In this document: positions 1-5,830 of the stretch, piece after piece
Numbering within the stretch: the first letter of the stretch is position 1
Layout of the letters: each line of letters begins with the position of its first letter
From: Dehalococcoidia bacterium UBA1123
Lineage (GTDB): Bacteria; Chloroflexota; Dehalococcoidia; Lucifugimonadales; UBA1123
Length of the DNA stretch: 6,525 nucleotides
NCBI GenBank assembly: GCA_002313895.1
Contig: DCAW01000001.1
Coordinates: 5,708 to 12,232, forward strand
Direction: 5' to 3'
Program-made: the position numbers and the translations under genes
Notes under the pieces: model-generated
Database searches by the model: none
The model's input: the letters and a program-made list of their open reading frames with translations, nothing else
What the model was told of the DNA's origin: nothing

Positions 1-2
1 AT

Positions 3-1385
3 CTAACCCAGCGCATACTCATGCGAGCGCGCAGGGCTGCCCTCCAGGGTCTCGAAGCGCACAACGTCGTTGCGGAAGTATAGCGGCACCGTGCCCGTAG
101 GCCCGTTGCGATGCTTGGCGACGATAATCTCGGCGACGTTCTCCGGATAGGGTTCGGTGGCCGACTTCGCCTCCCACTCCTCCCTAGTGGTGTAAACGTC
201 CTCACGGTATATGAAGGAGACCACATCAGCATCCTGCTCGATGCTTCCGCTCTCACGCAGGTCCGATAGCAAGGGGCGATGATTGGGCCTCTGCTCCGCC
301 GCCCTGCTTAGCTGAGCGCAGGCAAGCACCGGGATGTCCAGTTCGCGGGCCAGCCCCTTCAGAGATCGAGAAACCTCGCCCAGGGCCACCGCCCGGTTGT
401 CATTATGTCCAGTGTCAATAAGTTGGAGATAGTCAACTATCAGCAAGTCCAGCCCATGCTCGGACTGAAGCCTGCGGGATTTGCCTCGAAGCTCCATGAT
501 GTTCTGGAACGGCGTTTCGTCGATATACAGAGGCAGGTCAGACAGCGAACCGATGGCGTCCAGCACCCGGGTTTCCTCATCCTCTCTCAGGAGATTCATC
601 CGGAGTCGGTGGCTGTCCACATTGGCCTCTGAGGACACCAATCGCATGGCAATTTGCTCGCCGCTCATCTCCAGACTGTACACTCCAATTACGAAGCCCT
701 GACTGGCGGCATGTTGGGCCATGTTTAGGGCCAACGTACTCTTGCCCACACTTGGCCGGGAGGCGAGGATAATCAGGTCGGACCTCTGGAGACCGCCGCC
801 CAGAAGCTCGTCTATCTGAGAGAAGCCGGTAATGACCGGAGCGAGGTTGTTGGCGTCGGTGGCAAGAGCGCCGCTTTCCTCCATATAGATGTCGAGAAAG
901 TGGCGGATGTGGGCGAAGTCGCGAGAACTGCGCCCAGAGCGAACGCCGTAAAGCAGTTCTTCCGCTTTGGACAACGAGGCGTCGGCGTCGGCGCCACCCT
1001 CGTACCCGATCTCTGATATGCGATCGCCAGCCCGGATGATCTGCCGCATTATGGAGGTGCGGTGGACAATCTGAGCGTACTGCTCAATATGCACCGACGT
1101 TGGGACGTTGGATACCAAATGGGCGATGTACGGAACGCCGCCAACGCCTTCCAGATGGTCGTCCTGGAGTGTGAGTTCGTGGGCAACCGTCACCTGGTTT
1201 ATGGCCTCGCCCCGCTCGAACAGAGAGAGGCAGGCCTCAAAACACCAGCGGTTCTTTTGACCGTAGAAGTCCGACGCTTTGAGGAACGACGTGATTCGCG
1301 TCAGCGACTCGCCGTCGATGAGGATGGAGCCGATGACCGACTCCTCCGAACTAATATCGTGGGGAGGAAGAACTTCAGTAACCAA
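3..1385 (-). CDS. dnaB: Replicative DNA helicase DnaB
   Basis: A 460-residue protein of normal DnaB length, the hexameric ATP-driven helicase that opens the chromosome fork and interacts with primase. The N-terminal domain (about 6-110) begins with LPPHDISSEESVIGSILIDG; a linker (about 150-185) leads to the RecA-like motor. Visible motor residues are Walker A SRPSVGKST (209-217, Lys215), the catalytic Glu in YSLEM (Glu239), Walker B LLIVDYLQL (314-322, Asp318), the AQLSRAAEQR and DLRESGSIEQDAD blocks (357-387), and the trans-acting AKHRNGPTG (423-431, Lys424 and Arg426 as finger residues). No intein interrupts these sites, which are common intein positions. The start is TTG at 1385, preceded by GGAG; the stop is TAG two bases from the window edge. 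It lies 63 bases after rplI and is probably co-transcribed with it. Confidence 0.97.
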   Translation of the reverse strand: MVTEVLPPHDISSEESVIGSILIDGESLTRITSFLKASDFYGQKNRWCFEACLSLFERGEAINQVTVAHELTLQDDHLEGVGGVPYIAHLVSNVPTSVHIEQYAQIVHRTSIMRQIIRAGDRISEIGYEGGADADASLSKAEELLYGVRSGRSSRDFAHIRHFLDIYMEESGALATDANNLAPVITGFSQIDELLGGGLQRSDLIILASRPSVGKSTLALNMAQHAASQGFVIGVYSLEMSGEQIAMRLVSSEANVDSHRLRMNLLREDEETRVLDAIGSLSDLPLYIDETPFQNIMELRGKSRRLQSEHGLDLLIVDYLQLIDTGHNDNRAVALGEVSRSLKGLARELDIPVLACAQLSRAAEQRPNHRPLLSDLRESGSIEQDADVVSFIYREDVYTTREEWEAKSATEPYPENVAEIIVAKHRNGPTGTVPLYFRNDVVRFETLEGSPARSHEYALG

Positions 1386-1391
1386 TAGCGT

Positions 1392-1395
1392 CTCC
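1392..1395 (-). promoter_or_regulatory. Ribosome-binding site deciding a TTG start for dnaB
   Basis: GGAG on the minus strand lies 6 bases before TTG at 1385, optimal spacing. No in-frame ATG or GTG exists between the rplI stop and this point, and the conserved LPPHD segment begins five residues further in, so TTG is the best start. Confidence 0.6.
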
Positions 1396-1448
1396 AGATA
1401 CGGGCCGCCCCCGCTCTCCAGACCACTAATGGTTGAAGATCGAAGGCC

Positions 1449-2132
1449 CTAGTTGTCTTCTTCTTGTTCTTCGGGCGACTCTTCGGCATCCCCGTCGTCG
1501 GAGGATTCCTCTTCTTCGCCCTCATCGGAGTCGGCATCGTCCGAGTCATCTTCATCCGAGGCTTCCTCGGTGGACGCCTCGATTGTGGTCTCGGCCACGG
1601 CCTCTGCGACCTCTTCGACTTCGGCTGTCGCGTCTTCGCTGGCTTCCTCATCCTCTTCGGATGGAATCATGTCGTCCGGGTCGGTCCCGATGGGATACAC
1701 CACAACCTGGATCGACGCGGAAACCTCCGGGTGCAGTCTGATAGCCAGATCATAAACGCCCAGGTCTCGAATGGGTTCGTCGATCTCCACTGTTCGGCGT
1801 TCGATCTCGCTCGCCGTCATCTCGGAGAGGGCATCGGCAATTATGGTATTGGTCACCGATCCATAAAGCCTGCCTGAGCTTCCGGCGCGCATCTCAACGT
1901 CCACTCGCCGACCGTCCAACTCCTGAGCCAGTTCCTTCAGATCGCTTAGCAGTTGAATCCGGGTGACCCCGGCCCGTCGACTGAGCTTCTCGACTCGCTG
2001 AAGGGCGTTGTGATTGGCAGGAACAGCCAGGTTCTTGGGGATCAGGTAATTGCGGGCGAACCCGTTCTTGACCTCTTTAACATCCCCACCGTGGGCGACT
2101 CCTTCTACATCTTCTAAGAAAACTACTCTCAT
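1449..2132 (-). CDS. rplI: 50S ribosomal protein bL9 with a long acidic C-terminal tail
   Basis: The 227-residue product begins MRVVFLEDVEGVAHGGDVKE, the normal bL9 start. An in-frame ATG 57 bases upstream is rejected because the extra 19 residues are not family-like and GAGGA precedes the ATG at 2132. The N-terminal rRNA-binding domain spans about 1-47 (GFARNYLIPKNLAVPA), a linker helix about 48-75, and the C-terminal domain about 80-148 (GRLYGSVTNTIIADAL, IRDLGVYDLAIRLH). bL9 binds 23S rRNA near the L1 stalk and affects translational fidelity. Family members are usually about 150 residues. Here residues 151-227 form an additional tail with 41 Asp/Glu out of 77 and no Lys, Arg or His, probably disordered. 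The frame is continuous, with no sign of a frameshift fusion. dnaB follows after 63 bases, the familiar rplI-dnaB arrangement. Confidence 0.96.
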   Translation of the reverse strand: MRVVFLEDVEGVAHGGDVKEVKNGFARNYLIPKNLAVPANHNALQRVEKLSRRAGVTRIQLLSDLKELAQELDGRRVDVEMRAGSSGRLYGSVTNTIIADALSEMTASEIERRTVEIDEPIRDLGVYDLAIRLHPEVSASIQVVVYPIGTDPDDMIPSEEDEEASEDATAEVEEVAEAVAETTIEASTEEASDEDDSDDADSDEGEEEESSDDGDAEESPEEQEEDN

Positions 2133-2142
2133 GTTATAGGCA

Positions 2143-2147
2143 TCCTC
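2143..2147 (-). promoter_or_regulatory. Ribosome-binding site for rplI
   Basis: GAGGA on the minus strand ends 10 bases before the ATG at 2132. It supports that ATG, rather than the in-frame ATG at 2189, as the rplI start, in agreement with the conserved MRVVFLEDV N-terminus. Confidence 0.6.
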
Positions 2148-2230
2148 GGTGCAAAATAGTTTCGTCATTGTCAAAAACAATACTACCATTGTGCCACATC
2201 GAGATGCTTCTCCAAAAGCAGAGCAAATGT

Positions 2231-2265
2231 TCTATATATTTTACCACAAATGGCGGTGTGTCGGG
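2231..2265 (-). promoter_or_regulatory. Possible promoter region for rplI-dnaB (weak)
   Basis: On the minus strand an AT-rich run reads TAAAATATATAGA (2243-2231) in an otherwise mixed region, offering TAAAAT or TATAGA as a -10 box. The best upstream partner is CCGACA (about 2264-2259), 15 bases before TAAAAT, a poor fit in both sequence and spacing. A transcript from here would have a leader of about 90-100 bases before rplI. The call rests mainly on position and base composition. Confidence 0.25.
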
Positions 2266-2269
2266 AGTG

Positions 2270-2325
2270 TCAGGGATCAGGTTTTCAGGTGCCAAGTATG
2301 GCTATCAGCGTTCAGCCGTCAGCCT
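2270..2325. repeat. Degenerate heptamer-like tandem repeat, core TCAG(G/C)
   Basis: TCAGG starts at 2270, 2277 and 2285, and TCAGC starts at 2305, 2312 and 2319; the last three are exactly seven bases apart (TCAGCGT, TCAGCCG, TCAGCCT). The interval between the two groups is 20 bases, close to three units. The array lies in non-coding DNA between the LLM pair and rplI. Similar short TCAGC-type repeats occur between genes of several bacterial groups, but function is not known to me. Confidence 0.45.
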
Positions 2326-2346
2326 TCGCCATTCTAAGATCGCAAT

Positions 2347-2404
2347 CGAAGCATCTCTTTGCCAGTAGGACAATAATTGTATCCCAGTCGAACAAGATGC
2401 TTCG
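2347..2404. repeat. 58-base concentric inverted repeat (possible cruciform or RNA hairpin)
   Basis: The outer arms CGAAGCATCT (2347-2356) and AGATGCTTCG (2395-2404) are perfect 10-bp reverse complements centred at 2375.5. An inner palindrome ACAAT-A-ATTGT (2370-2380) is centred at 2375, and GGA/TCC (2368-2370/2382-2384) adds weak flanking pairs, so the elements are nested around nearly one point. There is no T-run on either side, which argues against an intrinsic terminator. No flanking target duplication is seen. The identity is unknown: transcribed structure, protein-binding site or remnant of a small mobile element. Confidence 0.55.
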
Positions 2405-2480
2405 CTCTGGCTCTGCAAAGTGTGATCTTAGGGCCAGAACCTTCACGCACGACTTCAAGCAAGCCCACCCTGATCCCTCG

Positions 2481-3467
2481 TCACCTATGCAGCGGAAAAA
2501 TCTCGCGGGCGAAGGTTTCGAGACTGTCGGTGGACGGATAATCAATGAAGTATATCTGGAAGTGCTGGACTCCAACGTCTACGTATTGCTGGATTCGGGA
2601 CTTGCAGTGTTCCAGGTTGCCGAGGATGTACTGGCTCCGAAGCTCGTCAGTGGTCTCCGCGCTGGGCTGGATATCGCCTGCATGGTCAACGGAGTTCTGA
2701 AATTCCGTGAACCATTGGGCAATATTCTCCATCTCCGAATCGTCGTCGAAGATCATCACTCGCGTTTCCATAGACTTCTCGATGCTGTCGTAGTCTCGGC
2801 CAACTGATTGACAGTGCTTACGGATGACATCAAGCTTGTGTGCGTACTCATCGACAGGTAGGGCCGGGATATTCCAGGCGTCGGCGTACTGAGCGACAAG
2901 CCTGAGCATCACCCGCTCTCCGCTGGCCCCGATCCAGATAGGAGGATGGGGCTGCTGGACAGGTCGGGGCTGGGACACTGCGCCCTCAAGACTGTAAAAC
3001 TCGCCATCGAAGCTGACCCGTTCGCCGGAGAACAGCCGCTGCATGAGCAACAACCCCTCCTCAAACATTGCGATGCGGGTGGGAATGTCATCCTGCCACG
3101 GGAGTCCGTAGCTCTCCTGCTCACTCTTGTGCCATCCTGTGCCGATTCCCAGGTCCAAACGACCGCCGGATAGCTGGTCCAGAGTGGCGACCATCTTCGC
3201 AGTCAGGGCCGGACTTCGGTGAGTGTTGCACAGCACTAAAGTTCCCAAACGAATGCGGCTGGTGGTAAGGGCCAGCGCACTAATGACCGACCATGCCTCG
3301 TGCATGCCTCCCTCGCGTCCCAGCATCAGGTGGTCAGCCGCCCAGAGCGAGTCGTAACCCAACTCCTCGGCGCGGAGGGCGAAGGACTCCAGGCCGTCGA
3401 AGTCGATGGTGTGGGGCCGTGAACTGGCTCCCTGGAAGGTGGGCAGGCATACTCCGAACTTGATCAT
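2481..3467 (-). CDS. LLM class F420/flavin-dependent oxidoreductase, downstream paralogue (TIGR03560-like)
   Basis: A 328-residue LLM-family enzyme that keeps the canonical features its upstream partner has lost. Landmarks are MIKFGVCLPTF (1-11), LGYDSLWAADHLMLG (36-50), TTSRIRLGT (68-76), SPALTAKM (85-92), SGGRLDLGIGTGW (100-112) with the downstream Glu in EQESYGLPW, PRPVQQPHPPIWIG (168-180), and the uninterrupted cofactor-phosphate loop GASGERVMLRLVAQYADAWN (180-199). The pattern most resembles F420-dependent LLM enzymes of the TIGR03560 kind; this is from memory of the family, not a search. Its ATG overlaps the upstream stop (ATGA, 3467-3464), and GGAG abuts the start, too close for a normal ribosome site, so translational coupling is likely. 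Both copies end with a similar F-x-DYP segment. The likely role is a two-electron reduction or a flavin monooxygenation of an unknown organic substrate, possibly as a heteromer with the neighbour. Confidence 0.91.
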   Translation of the reverse strand: MIKFGVCLPTFQGASSRPHTIDFDGLESFALRAEELGYDSLWAADHLMLGREGGMHEAWSVISALALTTSRIRLGTLVLCNTHRSPALTAKMVATLDQLSGGRLDLGIGTGWHKSEQESYGLPWQDDIPTRIAMFEEGLLLMQRLFSGERVSFDGEFYSLEGAVSQPRPVQQPHPPIWIGASGERVMLRLVAQYADAWNIPALPVDEYAHKLDVIRKHCQSVGRDYDSIEKSMETRVMIFDDDSEMENIAQWFTEFQNSVDHAGDIQPSAETTDELRSQYILGNLEHCKSRIQQYVDVGVQHFQIYFIDYPSTDSLETFAREIFPLHR

Positions 3468-4489
3468 CTCCGCGCCTGCCTGAACCGGGGCATTATGCTA
3501 TTAGCAAACAGCTGCACGCCGTTGAGAGTTGGATAGTCCATGAACCAGAGCATGAAACGCTCAATGCCCAGAGCGCGGTACTCCTCAAGTCGAGATGTCA
3601 CCTCGTCAGGCGTTCCGATGAGATATCGATCTCGAAGGCCGTCCCAGTCCTGATAGAAGGTTTTCTGAGGATTGAGGCGTTCGATCTCATCCTGCAAACG
3701 CTGGACGCCTGCGGAGTCCTCGGCGATGAGAACCTGAGTCTCTAGCGACTTTCCAATTCTGTCGTAGTCAGCGCCTGCATGCTGACACGCGACTTTCAGC
3801 GTATCCAGCTTTGCTCGCACGGTCTCCACCGACGCGGGAGTGTTGTTCCACCAGTCAGCATGTCGAGCGATGACATCCATCGTCTGGTCGTCCATGCCGA
3901 TATTCTCAGAGGACGGCTCGTCGCCAATCGTCCCAATCGAGAGAGGTATACTCGGATTCTGAACAGGCTTAGGGAAACATATGGCGTCGTCGATGCGGTA
4001 GTGGTTGCCGTGGAAGGTGGCCCGATCCTCAGTCCACATCAGCTTGAGAATATTGACCGCCTCCTCGAATTTTTCGAAACGGTCCTCGTCATTTTCCCAT
4101 CCGAAACCGTAAGCCTCGGACTCTGATTGACTGCCGCCATGACCTGCCTCGATGAACAGGTCGAGTCTTCCATCGGATATGCCATCCACAGTAACAGCCA
4201 TCTTCGCCACCAATGCCGGCTCGCGAAGAAAATTCGCCAGATGAATAGTCCCGAGCCTCACCCGAGACGTCACCCGCGCCAGAGCCGACAGCACAGTCCA
4301 GCACTCCAGAATCGCGTCATCGGCCCCCAGCATCAGGTGGTCAGCCACCCACACTGAGTCATACCCCAGCGCCTCCACCTCCCGAACTGCGGCTACGAGG
4401 GAGCCAACCTCGACACGCTCTAACATCGGCGTTCGGGGATGGCTGTCGTTGGCTCCCGCGAAGGTCGGAACGCAGAATCCGAAGTTCAT
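3464..4489 (-). CDS. Luciferase-like (LLM class) flavin/F420-dependent oxidoreductase, upstream paralogue
   Basis: A 341-residue single-domain LLM protein of usual family length, expected to be a cytosolic TIM barrel using F420 or FMN. The N-terminus MNFGFCVPTF is the usual first strand, fixing the ATG at 4489 although no clear Shine-Dalgarno precedes it. Family blocks follow: LGYDSVWVADHLMLG (41-55), SALARVTSRVRLGT (68-81), PALVAKM (91-97), DGRLDLFIEAG (106-116), PKPVQNPSIPLSIG (173-186) and ADWWN (211-215). It closely parallels the next gene, with which it overlaps by ATGA, so the two are probably an operon and a tandem duplicate pair. Two differences stand out: the usual GxGW...E loop reads EAGHGGSQSESEAYG (114-128), and about ten extra residues (near 190-201, DEPSSENIGMDD) interrupt the loop expected to bind cofactor phosphate. 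Substrate unknown; cofactor choice between F420 and FMN is not decidable here. Confidence 0.9.
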   Translation of the reverse strand: MNFGFCVPTFAGANDSHPRTPMLERVEVGSLVAAVREVEALGYDSVWVADHLMLGADDAILECWTVLSALARVTSRVRLGTIHLANFLREPALVAKMAVTVDGISDGRLDLFIEAGHGGSQSESEAYGFGWENDEDRFEKFEEAVNILKLMWTEDRATFHGNHYRIDDAICFPKPVQNPSIPLSIGTIGDEPSSENIGMDDQTMDVIARHADWWNNTPASVETVRAKLDTLKVACQHAGADYDRIGKSLETQVLIAEDSAGVQRLQDEIERLNPQKTFYQDWDGLRDRYLIGTPDEVTSRLEEYRALGIERFMLWFMDYPTLNGVQLFANSIMPRFRQARR

Positions 4490-4618
4490 GTGGCGGCCCG
4501 TGTGTTGTCAATGACCAGCATATGGCATTCCTACTTCACCTAGACTTGTTGACCAGTGTGATTCGTACGGTGAAGCGGCTTCATCATACTATCATTGGAC
4601 ACCAGCCCATACACTGAC
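4490..4618. other. Intergenic gap between hemW and the LLM pair, with short repeats
   Basis: No gene is visible in these 129 bases. In the direction of transcription there is a 5-bp hairpin (TGAAG-CCG-CTTCA, 4583-4571) without a following T-run, so it is not a standard intrinsic terminator. The segment CTTCACC (4575-4569) can instead pair with GGTGAAG (4540-4534). CTGGTCA occurs twice on the minus strand (4556-4550 and 4518-4512). TATGAT (4588-4583) resembles a -10 box but has no matching -35. Whether the LLM pair has its own promoter here or is read through from hemW cannot be decided from sequence. Confidence 0.5.
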
Positions 4619-5830
4619 TTACTCGAAGAAGCGGCTGAACACTTCGTTGCCTAAAATACGGCCTCGTGGAGTCAAAAACAGGCGGTCGTTTGAGGTTTTC
4701 AGGAGGCCGAGGTTGGTGAGGTCGGCGATAATGGATTCGTAGGCTTCGTTGGGGGTCTGGTTGAAGCGGGCGTTGAAGTCGGGGATGGATATGCCGTCGT
4801 CGAGGCGCAGGCCCATCATGAGGGTTTCGGCCATTGCGAGGCGGCGGTCGATATGTTCTGTGGTGTCCACGACCGGCACGATGTCAATGATCATTTTGAG
4901 ATCGTCAAGATTGACGTTGTCAAGATCAAATTTGCCGTCCGCAGCGTTCGTCAATCGTGAGATGTATTCGCGGGGTTGTTTGAGGTTGGCGAAGCGGGTG
5001 TCTCCGAGGTAGGAATGCGCGCCGGGGCCGACTCCGATGTATGGCTCGGTGCGCCAGTAGATCAGGTTGTGTCGGCTCTCCAGGCCTTCCAGCGCCCAGT
5101 TGGAGATTTCGTAGTGTCGGTATCCGGCGTCGCGCATGGTGTCCTGGGTGGCCTCGTACATATCTGCGGCTAGGTCGGGGTTAGGGTCGGACATCTTGCC
5201 CAGACGCACCCATGCCTCGAAGGGCGTGCCTTCCTCCAGCGTCAGGCAGTACATGGAGATATGGGGAGGCTGAAGCTCCAGAGCCTTTTTCAACGTCGAT
5301 TTCCAGCCCTCCAAAGTCTGATCTGGCAGTCCGTACATCAGGTCGATGCTGATGTTGTCGAAACCCGCGTCCTGGGCCATTCGGTAAGCGTCCACAGCAT
5401 CCTGAGCGGTGTGACGACGCCCCAGCACGCCTAGCAGCTGGTCGTCGAAAGTCTGGACTCCGATGCTCAGACGGTTTATTCCTGATTCTAGATATGTCGT
5501 CAGTTTGTCAGAGGTGAAGTCGCCGGGGTTGGACTCCAGCGTTACCTCAGCTTCGGTTTCGATCTTGAAAGAGCGGTTCGCCGACTGCATGATCTGAGAT
5601 ATATCCTGGGAGGGCAGGTAGGACGGCGTTCCTCCTCCGAAGAACACAGTGCGGACGGTGGGATGATTCAGCAGGTCGCCCCATAGCTCGATCTCTCGAA
5701 TCAGAGCCACAACGTATCCGGGCATCAGAGGCTCGATTTGCGAGTAGGTGTTGAAGTCGCAGTACGGGCATTTGGTCTCGCAGAAGGGGATGTGGATGTA
5801 GAGGGCGATGGACGGAGCGCTGAACATCAC
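4619..5830 (-). CDS. hemW: Heme chaperone HemW (radical SAM, formerly called oxygen-independent coproporphyrinogen III oxidase-like)
   Basis: The 403-residue protein opens with the radical-SAM motif YIHIPFCETKCPYCDFNTY: cysteines 17, 21 and 24 (CxxxCxxC) would hold the 4Fe-4S cluster. The CPYCDF form is typical of HemW, whereas true HemN has a fourth nearby cysteine. GGGTPS (65-70) is the SAM-contact motif, IGVQTFDD (about 123-130) is conserved, and HNLIYW (254-259) followed by IGVGPGAHSYLG is the HemW-specific block tied to heme binding. A HemW-type winged-helix end closes it (LTPRGRILGNEVF). HemW binds heme and delivers it to target proteins such as respiratory enzymes; coproporphyrinogen oxidase activity is not expected. 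The start is GTG at 5830 or the adjacent ATG at 5827; both overlap the ychF stop (GTGATG), and no strong Shine-Dalgarno is seen, so coupling with ychF is likely. Residues about 300-322 look like an insertion of roughly 18 residues compared with the Bacillus protein as I recall it. Confidence 0.95.
   Translation of the reverse strand: MMFSAPSIALYIHIPFCETKCPYCDFNTYSQIEPLMPGYVVALIREIELWGDLLNHPTVRTVFFGGGTPSYLPSQDISQIMQSANRSFKIETEAEVTLESNPGDFTSDKLTTYLESGINRLSIGVQTFDDQLLGVLGRRHTAQDAVDAYRMAQDAGFDNISIDLMYGLPDQTLEGWKSTLKKALELQPPHISMYCLTLEEGTPFEAWVRLGKMSDPNPDLAADMYEATQDTMRDAGYRHYEISNWALEGLESRHNLIYWRTEPYIGVGPGAHSYLGDTRFANLKQPREYISRLTNAADGKFDLDNVNLDDLKMIIDIVPVVDTTEHIDRRLAMAETLMMGLRLDDGISIPDFNARFNQTPNEAYESIIADLTNLGLLKTSNDRLFLTPRGRILGNEVFSRFFE

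Larger units (their letters stand above)
2133..2480. other. 348-base non-coding stretch between the LLM pair and rplI
   Basis: No convincing gene, tRNA or intrinsic terminator lies here; open frames crossing it are short and lack family features. It is markedly richer in A+T and in repeats than the flanking genes. From the LLM side it contains a weak TCTGGC/GCCAGA inverted repeat (2406-2411/2433-2438), a 58-base concentric inverted repeat (2347-2404), a degenerate TCAG(G/C) array (2270-2325), an AT-rich patch (about 2231-2244), two small hairpins (2201-2212 and 2167-2181), and the rplI ribosome-binding site. Promoter elements for the rplI-dnaB unit are expected in it. Confidence 0.6.

Noticed and set aside
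1433..1755. Plus-strand open frames rich in Ser or Arg opposite the bL9 tail
   Set aside because: They are the antisense image of low-complexity GAA/GAG/GAT codons in rplI, have no family features, and the minus-strand gene is certain.
2169..2174. Exact TTGACA (minus strand) upstream of rplI as a -35 box
   Set aside because: At 16-18 base spacing the downstream hexamers are CACCGA-like and not -10 boxes; the site also lies within a small ATTGT/ACAAT hairpin.
2133..2189. Upstream extension of rplI to the ATG at 2189
   Set aside because: The extra 19 residues are not seen in bL9, while MRVVFLEDV is the standard N-terminus and has GAGGA ahead of it.
2380..2400. GTTCGA on the minus strand as the T-loop of a tRNA
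   Set aside because: The flanking bases do not form a T-stem and no acceptor or anticodon arm can be drawn around it.
2250..2807. Plus-strand open frame of 185 codons crossing the gap and the end of the downstream LLM gene
   Set aside because: More than half is antisense to a clear oxidoreductase, its product has no recognisable motif, and the non-coding half consists of the repeats described.
4506..4511. Exact TTGACA (minus strand) just before the upstream LLM gene as a -35 box
   Set aside because: The matching -10 position would fall at the start codon and shows no TATAAT-like sequence.
4571..4583. Hairpin TGAAG-CGG-CTTCA as a terminator for hemW
   Set aside because: Only five base pairs and no T-run follows in the direction of transcription.
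4583..4588. TATGAT on the minus strand as a -10 box for the LLM operon
   Set aside because: The -35 position at 16-18 bases upstream reads ATGGG-like and there is no extended -10 TG; too weak to annotate.
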